A stretch of DNA of 64,000 nt, from positions 1 through 64,000 of the forward strand of contig NZ_JBKQWU010000003.1 in the NCBI RefSeq assembly GCF_047275745.1. Direction: 5' to 3'. The first letter of the stretch is position 1; the number at the start of each line of letters is the position of its first letter. This document shows, one piece after another, positions 7,136-14,533 of the stretch. The notes beneath the pieces are model-generated. The model saw only the letters and a program-made list of their open reading frames with translations. It made no database searches and was not told the origin of the DNA. The stretch comes from Amaricoccus sp047275745 (GTDB lineage: Bacteria; Pseudomonadota; Alphaproteobacteria; Rhodobacterales; Rhodobacteraceae). The position numbers and the translations under genes are program-made.

Positions 7136-8068
7136 TCACGCGGACGCCAGGGCCGCCACATCGGCCGGCCCGTTGACCGCGCTGACCGCGACACTTCTGT
7201 CGATCCGGCGGATCATCCCGCTCAGCGCCTTGCCGGCGCCGATCTCGACCATCTCCTGAACGCCCTGCCCGGCCATCCAGAGCACGCTCTCGCGCCAGCG
7301 CACCCGGCCCGTCACCTGCTCGACCAGGAGGCGCCGGATCTCGTCCGGATCGCTCACGGCCTCGGCGACGACATTGGCGACCACCGGCACCGCCGGCGCC
7401 CTGATCTCCACATCGCCGAGCGCGGCCCGCATCGCTTCCGCCGCCGGCGCCATCAGCGCGCAATGGAACGGCGCGCTCACCGGCAGGAGCAGCGCGCGCT
7501 TGGCACCCTTCGCCTTGGCGATCTCCACCGCGCGCTCCACGGCGGCCTTGTTGCCCGAGACCACGACCTGCGCCGGGTCGTTGTCGTTCGCCGCCTCGCA
7601 GACCTCGCCCTGCGCCGCCTCGGCCGCGACGGCCTCGGCGCCCGCGAGATCGAGCCCGAGCAGCGCCGCCATCGCGCCGACGCCGACCGGCACCGCCTCC
7701 TGCATCGCCCGGCCTCGAAGCCTGAGCAGCCGCGCCGCGTCGCTCACGCTCAAGGCCCCGGCGGCCGCCAGCGCCGAATATTCGCCGAGCGAATGGCCGG
7801 CGACGAAAGCCGCCTTGTCGATGCCGAACCCCTCGGCCTCCATCGCCCGGAACGCCGCGAGCGAAGTCGCCATCAGCGCCGGCTGCGCATTGGCGGTCAG
7901 GGTGAGATCGGCGATGTCGCCGTCCCAGATCAGGGCCGAAAGCTTCTCGCCAAGCGCCGCGTCCACTTCCTCGAACACCGCCGCCGCGGCCGGATAGGCC
8001 TCCGCGAGATCCTTGCCCATGCCGATCACCTGAGCGCCCTGCCCAGGGAAGACAAACGCCCGTTTCAT
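7136..8068 (-). CDS. fabD: Malonyl-CoA:ACP transacylase
   Basis: Loads malonyl groups onto ACP. A protein of 310 residues from ATG 8068 (MKRAFVFPGQGAQ), with ribosome site GAGGGAGA. The oxyanion motif is GQGAQ (9-13), the nucleophile is Ser93 in GHSLGEY, and the catalytic His is in SAPFHCALM. The open frame upstream of 8068 (25 codons) has no homology. First gene of the fabD-fabG pair. Confidence 0.97.
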   Translation of the reverse strand: MKRAFVFPGQGAQVIGMGKDLAEAYPAAAAVFEEVDAALGEKLSALIWDGDIADLTLTANAQPALMATSLAAFRAMEAEGFGIDKAAFVAGHSLGEYSALAAAGALSVSDAARLLRLRGRAMQEAVPVGVGAMAALLGLDLAGAEAVAAEAAQGEVCEAANDNDPAQVVVSGNKAAVERAVEIAKAKGAKRALLLPVSAPFHCALMAPAAEAMRAALGDVEIRAPAVPVVANVVAEAVSDPDEIRRLLVEQVTGRVRWRESVLWMAGQGVQEMVEIGAGKALSGMIRRIDRSVAVSAVNGPADVAALASA

Positions 8069-8167
8069 GGTCCGGTCTCCCTCGTTTTCAGCCTGACTAG
8101 CGCCCGCCCGCCCGAGCGTCCAGCCGTAGGGTGGGTGATTCACCCACCATTCCCACCCGCCATTCCC

Positions 8168-8659
8168 TCAGAACGCGAGCCGGCCGCCCTCCTTGACTTC
8201 CTTCATCACGAAGAAGGTCCGCGTCTGCCGGACGCCGGGAAGCGCGATCAGCGCCTCGGCGTGCAGCTTGTTGAAGTCACCGATGTCGCGCGCGCGGATC
8301 TTCAGGAGATAGTCGAAATCTCCGGCGACCAGATGGCAGTCGAGCACCACCGGCAAGGCCAGCACCGCCGTCTCGAAGGCCGCGAAACTCTCCGGGGTCG
8401 AGCGGTCGAGGACCACGCCGACCAGCACCACGGCGCCAAGCCCGACCCGCTCCGGCGCGATCACCGCCCGGACCTCGCGGATTACCCCCGCGTCGATCAG
8501 CCGCCGCGTCCGTCGATGACAGGTCGCCGGGCTGACGCTGATCCGCTCCGCCAGATCCGCGTTCGACATCCGCCCGTCCTCCTGCGACGCACGCAGCAGC
8601 AGGAGGTCGATTCGGTCCAGTTCGGCTTCGGAAGATTCGTTCATGTCACGGGCCGACAT
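8168..8659 (-). CDS. Lrp/AsnC-family regulator, likely controlling acdS (AcdR-like)
   Basis: A 163-residue Lrp/AsnC regulator: N-terminal winged helix-turn-helix (about 15-65, with SNADLAERISVSPATCHRRTRRLIDAGVI-type recognition region) and a C-terminal RAM ligand-binding domain (about 75-155, VAGDFDYLLKI). It is divergent from the ACC deaminase gene across a 126-base gap holding inverted repeats. Divergent Lrp-type genes (acdR) activate acdS in other proteobacteria, so this is the likely job here (inference). An alternative start is Met6 at 8644. Confidence 0.85.
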   Translation of the reverse strand: MSARDMNESSEAELDRIDLLLLRASQEDGRMSNADLAERISVSPATCHRRTRRLIDAGVIREVRAVIAPERVGLGAVVLVGVVLDRSTPESFAAFETAVLALPVVLDCHLVAGDFDYLLKIRARDIGDFNKLHAEALIALPGVRQTRTFFVMKEVKEGGRLAF

Positions 8660-8672
8660 AGTTCTCTTCTCT

Positions 8673-8717
8673 CAGGCTGGCCAACCTGACGCAACGGATA
8701 GCATGGGAATGCTCCCA
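8673..8717. promoter_or_regulatory. Inverted repeats in the acdR-acdS divergent region
   Basis: Two dyads lie between the divergent genes. One is CAGG-c-TGGCCA-a-CCTG at 8673-8688, symmetric except for one pair. The other is TGGGA-atgc-TCCCA at 8704-8717. Their size and placement fit binding sites for the adjacent Lrp-type regulator. No clear -35/-10 pair was recognised. Confidence 0.45.
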
Positions 8718-8785
8718 AGTTTGAAAGCACTCACCGCGCCGCCCGTGCTAACCCGGGCCCCGAAACAGAACGCAACGGAGTCCGC

Positions 8786-9802
8786 ATGCGCCTCGACAAA
8801 TTCGAACGCTACCCCCTCACCTTCGGCCCGACGCCGATCGAGCATCTGCCGCGGCTGACCGAAGCGCTCGGCGGCGAGGTCGAGATCTACGCCAAGCGCG
8901 AGGACTGCAACTCCGGCCTCGCCATGGGCGGCAACAAGCTCCGCAAGCTCGAATACATCGTGCCCGACATCCTCGCCTCCGGGGCGGATACGCTGGTCTC
9001 GATCGGCGGCGTGCAGTCGAACCACACCCGCATGGTCGCGGCGGTCGCCGCCAAGCTCGGGCTCAAATGCCGGCTCGTGCAGGAAAGCTGGGTGCCGCAC
9101 GAGGATGCCGTCTACGACCGCGTCGGCAACATCCTGATGACCCGCCTGATGGGCGCCGACAGCCGCGTCGTCGAGGACGGGTTCGACATCGGCATCCGCA
9201 AGACCTGGGAGGCCGCGATGGACGAGGTACGGGCCTCGGGCGGCAAGCCCTACGGCATTCCCGCCGGCGCCTCGGTCCACCCGCTCGGCGGCCTCGGCTA
9301 TGTCGGCTTCGCCGAGGAGGTGCGCGCGCAGGAGGCGGAGCTCGGCTTCGCCTTCGACTATATCATCGTCTGCGTGGTCACCGGCTCGACCCAGGCCGGC
9401 ATGATCGTCGGCTTCAAGGCGGATGGCCGCGCCGAAAGGGTGATCGGCATCGACGGCTCCGGCACGCTCGACCAGACCCGCGCCCAGGTCGCGGAGATCG
9501 CGCGCAGGACCGCCGATCTGGTCGAACTCGGACAGGAGATCACCGGGGCCGACATCCACATCAACCCCGACTACGCCTATCCCGCCTATGGCGTCCCCTC
9601 GCGCGAGACCAACGAGGCGATCCGCCTCGCCGCCCGGACCGAGGCGATGATCACCGACCCGGTCTATGAGGGGAAATCGATGCAGGGCATGATCGACCTG
9701 ACGCGCAAGGGCTTCTTCCCGAAAGGCTCCCGCGTTCTCTACGCCCATCTCGGCGGCGCCCCGGCGCTCAACGGATATGCATATACATATCGCAACGGCT
9801 GA
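8786..9802 (+). CDS. acdS: 1-aminocyclopropane-1-carboxylate (ACC) deaminase
   Basis: A PLP enzyme that breaks ACC, the ethylene precursor, into 2-oxobutyrate and ammonia. It has 338 residues, the usual ACC deaminase length. Key residues are in register with the Pseudomonas enzyme: PLP Lys51 (GGNKLRKLEY), Ser78 (GVQSNHTR), Tyr294 and Glu295 (DPVYEGKSM), and Leu322. Glu295 and Leu322 are the positions used to separate true ACC deaminases from D-cysteine desulfhydrases, so the specific call is supported. The ribosome site is weak (ACGGAG). It is divergent from a probable Lrp-type activator. Confidence 0.95.
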   Translation: MRLDKFERYPLTFGPTPIEHLPRLTEALGGEVEIYAKREDCNSGLAMGGNKLRKLEYIVPDILASGADTLVSIGGVQSNHTRMVAAVAAKLGLKCRLVQESWVPHEDAVYDRVGNILMTRLMGADSRVVEDGFDIGIRKTWEAAMDEVRASGGKPYGIPAGASVHPLGGLGYVGFAEEVRAQEAELGFAFDYIIVCVVTGSTQAGMIVGFKADGRAERVIGIDGSGTLDQTRAQVAEIARRTADLVELGQEITGADIHINPDYAYPAYGVPSRETNEAIRLAARTEAMITDPVYEGKSMQGMIDLTRKGFFPKGSRVLYAHLGGAPALNGYAYTYRNG

Positions 9803-9929
9803 TCCGGCGACCGGGCGAGCCGGGTCCGGGCGGTCAATATGCTAATGCATGTCCGCGCCCAAGGCGTTTCTCCATCGCGTCCCGCCCGCGCGACGGGAAG
9901 CGCCCCCGGTTCGGCCAGCACCGCCGCCC

Positions 9930-9958
9930 TTGCCTTTTCACGGCCGATCTGACATAGC
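9930..9958 (+). promoter_or_regulatory. Candidate promoter of the rpsF operon
   Basis: TTGCCT (9930-9935), 17 bases, then CATAGC (9953-9958). It lies 95 bases upstream of rpsF inside the 250-base gap after acdS, which otherwise shows no gene. The leader between here and rpsF could carry the S6:S18 autoregulatory RNA known upstream of rpsF in many bacteria, but I could not confirm its structure by eye. Confidence 0.4.
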
Positions 9959-10052
9959 CCGGCATCCCTCCAAGGATTGCGTCGCGCGGCCTCTCGTATG
10001 GACCAGGAGGGGGTCGGTTCCATTTTGAAGCCCGCTTGGAAACAGGTGACAT

Positions 10053-10433
10053 ATGTCTCTTTACGAGCATGTCTTCATCGCGCGTCAGGATCTCTCCAAC
10101 GCGCAGGCCGAAGGCCTCATCGAACATTTCGGCCAGGTCCTGAAGGACAACGGCGGCTCGGTCGTCGGCTCCGAATACTGGGGCCTCAAGACGATGGCCT
10201 ACAAGATCAACAAGAACCGCAAGGGGCATTACGCCTTCCTGAAGTCGGATGCGCCCTCCGACGCGGTTCAGGAAATGGAGCGGCTGATGCGGCTCCACGA
10301 GGACGTGATGCGCGTCCTGACCGTGAAGGTCGACGCCCATGAGGAAGGCCCCTCGGTGGTCGTCCAGTCGAAGAACCAGCGCGACGAGCGCGACCGCGGC
10401 CGCCGCCCGCGCCGCGACGACGACAACAACTGA
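10053..10433 (+). CDS. rpsF: 30S ribosomal protein S6
   Basis: A 126-residue S6, one alpha/beta domain (1-95: MSLYEHVFIARQ at the start, GSEYWGLKTMAYKINKNRKGHY in the middle) followed by a charged Arg/Asp tail (about 105-126), typical of alphaproteobacterial S6. It binds S18 and 16S rRNA in the 30S platform. First gene of the rpsF-rpsR-rplI operon; rpsR starts 17 bases on. Confidence 0.98.
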   Translation: MSLYEHVFIARQDLSNAQAEGLIEHFGQVLKDNGGSVVGSEYWGLKTMAYKINKNRKGHYAFLKSDAPSDAVQEMERLMRLHEDVMRVLTVKVDAHEEGPSVVVQSKNQRDERDRGRRPRRDDDNN

Positions 10434-10450
10434 GCAGGAAGGCATAAACC

Positions 10451-10678
10451 ATGGCGACCAGACCGTTTTTCCGCCGCCGCAAGTCCTGCCCCTTCTCGGG
10501 TGCCAACGCGCCCCGGATCGACTACAAGGACGTGAAGCTGCTGCAGCGCTACATCTCCGAACGCGGCAAGATCGTGCCCTCGCGCATCACCGCCGTTTCC
10601 TCGAAGAAGCAGCGTGAGCTTGCCCGCGCGATCAAGCGCGCCCGCTTCGTCGCCCTCCTGCCCTACGCCGTGAAGTAA
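10451..10678 (+). CDS. rpsR: 30S ribosomal protein S18
   Basis: A 75-residue basic protein with the canonical S18 start (FFRRRKSCPFSGANAP) and core (YKDVKLLQRYISERGKIVPSRIT, then KKQRELARAIKRARFVALLPY). It partners S6 on 16S rRNA. It sits between rpsF and rplI with 12-17 base gaps and a ribosome site just upstream (AGGAAGG). Confidence 0.98.
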   Translation: MATRPFFRRRKSCPFSGANAPRIDYKDVKLLQRYISERGKIVPSRITAVSSKKQRELARAIKRARFVALLPYAVK

Positions 10679-10690
10679 GGAGCCAGAGAG

Positions 10691-11272
10691 ATGGAAGTCG
10701 TACTTCTCGAACGCGTCGCGAAACTCGGCCAGATGGGCGAGGTCGTGAACGTCAAGCAGGGCTACGCCCGCAACTTCCTGCTGCCGCAGGGCAAGGCGCT
10801 CCGCGCGACGCCCGCGAACATGAAGCGCTTCGAGAACGAGCGCGCGCAGCTCGAAGCCCGCAACCTCGAAGCCAAGGGCGAGGCCGAGAAGGTCGCCGCC
10901 AAGCTCGACGGCCAGAGCTTCGTCGTGATTCGCTCCGCCTCCGACGGCGGCGCGCTCTACGGGTCGGTCAACACCCGCGACATCGCCGACGCCGCGACCG
11001 AGAACGGATTCTCGCTCGACCGCCGACAGGTCGTGCTGAACCAGCCGATCAAGGAACTGGGCCTGCACGGCATCGAGGTGCACCTGCACCCCGAAGTGAC
11101 CGCGACGATCACCGTCAACGTCGCGCGCAGCACCGAGGAAGCCGAGATCCAGGCCACCGGCAAGAGCATCCAGGACCTCCAGGCCGAGGCCGACGCCGAG
11201 GCGGAGTTCGATATTCAGGAACTCTTCGACGACATCGGCGGCGCGGTCGAACCCGGCGACGACGACCGCTGA
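10691..11272 (+). CDS. rplI: 50S ribosomal protein L9
   Basis: A 193-residue L9. The N-terminal rRNA-binding domain is 1-50 (MEVVLLERVAKLGQMG, YARNFLLPQGKA), followed by the long connecting helix (about 45-75) and the C-terminal domain to about 150. An acidic tail of about 40 residues (AEADAEAEFDIQELFDD region) is longer than in E. coli L9 but usual in this order. Last gene of the operon, followed by a strong terminator. Confidence 0.98.
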   Translation: MEVVLLERVAKLGQMGEVVNVKQGYARNFLLPQGKALRATPANMKRFENERAQLEARNLEAKGEAEKVAAKLDGQSFVVIRSASDGGALYGSVNTRDIADAATENGFSLDRRQVVLNQPIKELGLHGIEVHLHPEVTATITVNVARSTEEAEIQATGKSIQDLQAEADAEAEFDIQELFDDIGGAVEPGDDDR

Positions 11273-11295
11273 GCGTTCCGACCTCGGACATCTGG

Positions 11296-11329
11296 AAAGC
11301 CCCGCCCCTCCGGCGGGGCTTTCTTTTTT
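11296..11329 (+). terminator. Strong intrinsic terminator after rplI
   Basis: A perfect 11-bp stem (AAAGCCCCGCC at 11296-11306 with GGCGGGGCTTT at 11312-11322), loop CCTCC, then C and six T (11324-11329). It closes the rpsF-rpsR-rplI operon and separates it from the convergent SnoaL-like gene. Confidence 0.93.
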
Positions 11330-11417
11330 GGACTACTGTCCTGTGTCGCACCAGCCGCGGCGGGCGTCCAATCCACCCTTGAACGGCTGCGTTGAGCCCA
11401 TGCTATCCTACAAAATC

Positions 11418-11804
11418 TCAGATTTGCGCGGCGATACTTGACTTGTCGATGATGGACCAGACGTTCTGAATCTTTCCATCCCGGAATTCGTAGAACACAT
11501 TCTCGTCGAAGCGGACCCGCTTGCCGTTCACGCCTAAACCGAAGAGTTCGCCCGCCGGCGTGCAGTCGAATGCAAGCCGGCTGGCAATTATGGGCGGGTC
11601 GCAGGCAAGAACCGCGATGTTGAAGGAAAGATCAGGGATAGCACGGAAATCCGCAACGAGCATGTCCAAGTAGCCTTCGAGGCCGATTGTGGCGTCGTTG
11701 TATCGCACTTGGTTGGCAACAAAATGATGAAGATCCTGCCATCCCTGCCTGTTCAAGCACGCGATGTATCCCTGATAGGACTGTATGATCTCGTCTCGCC
11801 CCAC
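11418..11804 (-). CDS. SnoaL/ester-cyclase-like NTF2-fold protein
   Basis: A 128-residue protein of the NTF2/SnoaL fold: N-terminal helix with NRQGWQDLHHFV, the conserved YNDATIGLEGYLDML, a middle strand IIASRLAFDCTPAGEL, and a C-terminal FDENVFYEFRDGKIQNVWSIID. Such proteins include polyketide cyclases and many of unknown substrate; no specific reaction can be named. The start chosen is GTG 11804, preceded by GAGGAGGGAGCA; the longer frame to 11924 has a low-quality N-terminus. Base composition is clearly lower in GC (about half) than its neighbours, suggesting recent acquisition. Confidence 0.7.
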   Translation of the reverse strand: MGRDEIIQSYQGYIACLNRQGWQDLHHFVANQVRYNDATIGLEGYLDMLVADFRAIPDLSFNIAVLACDPPIIASRLAFDCTPAGELFGLGVNGKRVRFDENVFYEFRDGKIQNVWSIIDKSSIAAQI

Positions 11805-11946
11805 TGCTCCCTCCTCAGTGTTCCGCCTGCACTGACTACAATTTGCGGGAGAGAAGAGGCAACGGCACGTCTGCTTTGTCCCGCGTCTCGGACCCTGCCC
11901 CGTAACAGACACGTCCGCGCGCATCGGACCATCGCCGGTTCACCCC

Positions 11947-12621
11947 TCACCCCACCGCCGCGCTGGTCCGGACCTGCCAGGCCAGGCGGTCCTGACGGGC
12001 GGTGAGGATGGCGATGACGACCCAGGTGCCGTGGAACACCAGCCCCGCGAGCACGACGACGAGCCCCGGGATCGGCCCGACGGCGGCGCGGATCAGGAAG
12101 ACGTCCCAGTTCGGCACCGAGATCGGGTGGATCGCGAGCTTCCCGTAATAGGCCACCGCCTGCACCGCGAGGATATAGCCGTAGTTCTTGCGAATCCGTC
12201 GCCCGATCGCGCGGAGATAGCTGATGTGGAAATCCGGGTGCTGGTAGTCGTTGGCCAGCAGCCGGTTCCAGCTGCCGTCCCGGCGCACGCCCTCGCCGCG
12301 CAGCAGGGGTCCGCAGACATCCGTCTCGAGGAGGCGGCATCGCGCGCGCCAGACGTTGAAGTAGCGGTAGCGCCGCGCCTCGAACATCAGGAATACCGCG
12401 ACCAAGAGGCCGACCAGAATCAGCGGCAGCGGCGAGGCTCCGGGGCCGGCGAAGGTCAGCGACAGCGCGAGGCCGGTCGTCACCACCGCCCAGTTCGTCG
12501 TCTGGTCGAGCCGCGTTCGCCAGATCGTGCTCCGGTAGACCTCGGCCCGGTAGATATGCGCCAGCATTCCCATTTCGGCCGAGTCGAACTTTCCGCTCTT
12601 GTCGTCCTGGCCCGCGTCCAT
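11947..12621 (-). CDS. DUF2270 integral membrane protein
   Basis: A 224-residue membrane protein with the DUF2270 signature near the N-terminus (EMGMLAHIYRAEVYRSTIWRTR region, then TTNWAVVTTGLALSLTF). There are two adjacent membrane helices at about 44-80, a basic cytoplasmic loop with FEARRYRYFNVWR, and two or more helices near 150-212. Function unknown. It is divergent from dnaB across a 169-base gap. In that gap TATAAC at 12762-12767 is a plausible dnaB -10 box, but its -35 region is poor. Confidence 0.8.
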   Translation of the reverse strand: MDAGQDDKSGKFDSAEMGMLAHIYRAEVYRSTIWRTRLDQTTNWAVVTTGLALSLTFAGPGASPLPLILVGLLVAVFLMFEARRYRYFNVWRARCRLLETDVCGPLLRGEGVRRDGSWNRLLANDYQHPDFHISYLRAIGRRIRKNYGYILAVQAVAYYGKLAIHPISVPNWDVFLIRAAVGPIPGLVVVLAGLVFHGTWVVIAILTARQDRLAWQVRTSAAVG

Positions 12622-12790
12622 GCCTCGTCCCCCTGTCGTTCCGGACAGTCTCCACCCGGTAGTCCACTATCGCAACCCGCCGGGCCGAGCCAGCACTTGC
12701 CGTCCCGAGGTGTTCCCCGCTATCCCCACAACTCACAGGCGGCGCCCCGGGACTTCCGGGGTATAACGACCGCTTCGAGGAGAGAGCAGC

Positions 12791-14275
12791 ATGGCCGATG
12801 GACCGACCGCGCCCGAGGAGCTTTCGGGCACAACCCTGCCGCATAATGTCGAGGCGGAGCAGGCGCTTCTGGGCGCGCTTCTGGTGAACAACGACGTCTA
12901 TGACCGGGTGGCGGCGATTCTGCGCCCGGGTCACTTCTTCGACCCCGTGCATGCCCGGATCTACGAGGTGGCGGGCGAGCGGATCAAGAAGAACGCGCTC
13001 GCGACCCCCGTGACGCTCAAGGCCTTCTTCGAGGAGGACGCGGGCCTCGCCGAACTGGGCGGCCCGGCCTATCTCGTCCGGCTCGCGGGGGCGGCGATCT
13101 CGCTTTTCGCCGCGCGTGACTACGCGCAGCTGATCTACGATCTCGCGATCCGGCGCGACCTCATCCTGATCGGCCAGGGGATCGCCGAGAAGGCGATGCG
13201 CGTCGATCTCGACAGCGAGCCCAAGGACCAGATCGTCGCCGCCGAGCAGGAGCTCTACCAGCTCGGCGAACAGGGCAAGGTCGACAAGGGGTTCGTCACC
13301 TTCCGCCGCGCGGTGACCGAGGCGGTCAACGTGGCGAACGCCGCCTATTTGCGCGACGGCGGGCTCGCCGGCATCTCGACCGGTCTCGCCGACATCGACA
13401 AATGGCTGGGCGGGCTGCACAATTCCGACCTGCTGATCCTCGCCGGCCGTCCCTCTATGGGCAAGACCGCGCTTGCGACCAACATCGCCTACAACATCGC
13501 GCGGAACTACAAGCGCGGCATCCGTCCCGATGGCAGCGAGGGGGCGATCGAAGGCGGCGTCGTTGGTTTCTACAGCCTCGAGATGTCCTCCGAACAGCTC
13601 GCGGCGCGCATTCTCTCGGAAGCGAGCCGCGTGCCCTCGGAACAGATCCGCCGCGGCGACATGACCGAGGAGGAGATGCGCCGCTTCATCCAGGCGGCGC
13701 GCGATCTCGAGAACTGCCCGCTCTTCATCGACGACACGCCCGCGCTGCCGATCTCGACCATCGCCGCGCGGGCGCGCAGGCTGAAGCGCCAGCACGGGCT
13801 CGACGCGCTCTTCATCGACTATCTGCAGCTCGCCCGCCCCGCCTCCTCCCGGTCCGAGGGCCGCGTGCAGGAGGTCTCCGAGATCACGCAGGGGCTGAAG
13901 GCGATCGCGAAGGAGCTGAACGTTCCGGTGATCGCCCTTTCCCAGCTCTCCCGTCAGGTCGAAAGCCGCGAGGACAAGCGGCCGCAACTTTCCGACCTCC
14001 GCGAGTCGGGCTCGATCGAGCAGGACGCCGACGTGGTGATGTTCGTCTTCCGCGAGGAATACTACCACGAGCGTCTGGAGCCGCCGCAGAACGACCCGAA
14101 ATACGTCGACTGGCAGACCAAGATGAGCGACCTGCACGGCAAGGCGGAATGCATCATCGGCAAGCAGCGCCACGGGCCGGTCGGGACCGTGCGCCTCGCC
14201 TTCGAGGGCGCCTTCACCCGGTTCTCGAACCTCGTGCGACCGTATCAGGCCGGATCGGACATCGATTTCGGCTGA
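12791..14275 (+). CDS. dnaB: Replicative DNA helicase DnaB
   Basis: A hexameric 5'-3' helicase that opens the fork and recruits primase, 494 residues. The N-terminal helical domain has LPHNVEAEQALLGALL (14-29). The RecA-like ATPase core shows Walker A AGRPSMGKTALA, Walker B LDALFIDYLQL, and the motif ALSQLSRQVESREDKRP, ending with a DVVMFVFREEYY stretch. The ribosome site is GAGGAGAG before ATG. No intein is seen. It is encoded alone, divergent from the DUF2270 gene. Confidence 0.98.
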   Translation: MADGPTAPEELSGTTLPHNVEAEQALLGALLVNNDVYDRVAAILRPGHFFDPVHARIYEVAGERIKKNALATPVTLKAFFEEDAGLAELGGPAYLVRLAGAAISLFAARDYAQLIYDLAIRRDLILIGQGIAEKAMRVDLDSEPKDQIVAAEQELYQLGEQGKVDKGFVTFRRAVTEAVNVANAAYLRDGGLAGISTGLADIDKWLGGLHNSDLLILAGRPSMGKTALATNIAYNIARNYKRGIRPDGSEGAIEGGVVGFYSLEMSSEQLAARILSEASRVPSEQIRRGDMTEEEMRRFIQAARDLENCPLFIDDTPALPISTIAARARRLKRQHGLDALFIDYLQLARPASSRSEGRVQEVSEITQGLKAIAKELNVPVIALSQLSRQVESREDKRPQLSDLRESGSIEQDADVVMFVFREEYYHERLEPPQNDPKYVDWQTKMSDLHGKAECIIGKQRHGPVGTVRLAFEGAFTRFSNLVRPYQAGSDIDFG

Positions 14276-14368
14276 GATTCCGGCTGAGCTTTCGCCCGAG
14301 ATTCCGGGCGGACTGAAACCGTTTGCCGGCTCCCGCGTTGAGAGCGGACAGAAACAAGCGAGGTTAAC

Positions 14369-14512
14369 ATGCGTACCATCACCACCATCCTGGCTCTCGG
14401 CTTCGTCGTCGCTCTCGCGGGCTGCAACACCATGCGCGGCGCGGGGCAGGACATCGAGTCGGGCGGAGAGGCCATCAGCGATCAGGCGACCGAAACCCAG
14501 AACAGCATGTAA
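14369..14512 (+). CDS. Entericidin A/B-family small lipoprotein
   Basis: A 47-residue peptide: a signal helix (TILALGFVVALAGC), a lipobox LAGC with Cys19, then NTMRGAGQDIESGGEAI, the hallmark of EcnA/EcnB-type entericidins. The mature product is about 29 residues, anchored in a membrane. In E. coli the pair acts as toxin/antidote lipoproteins; in alphaproteobacteria single copies are common and the role is unclear. The ribosome site is GCGAGG. It sits 93 bases after dnaB and is convergent with mgtE. Confidence 0.85.
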   Translation: MRTITTILALGFVVALAGCNTMRGAGQDIESGGEAISDQATETQNSM

Positions 14513-14533
14513 CCTCCAGGGAATCGGCGGCGG

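Noticed and set aside
9959..10052. S6:S18 leader RNA motif before rpsF
   Set aside because: Expected from other bacteria, but the needed stem and CCG loop could not be established by eye; a covariance-model search would decide.
11753..14173. 806-codon minus-strand frame opposite dnaB
   Set aside because: Antisense to dnaB; no recognised domain.
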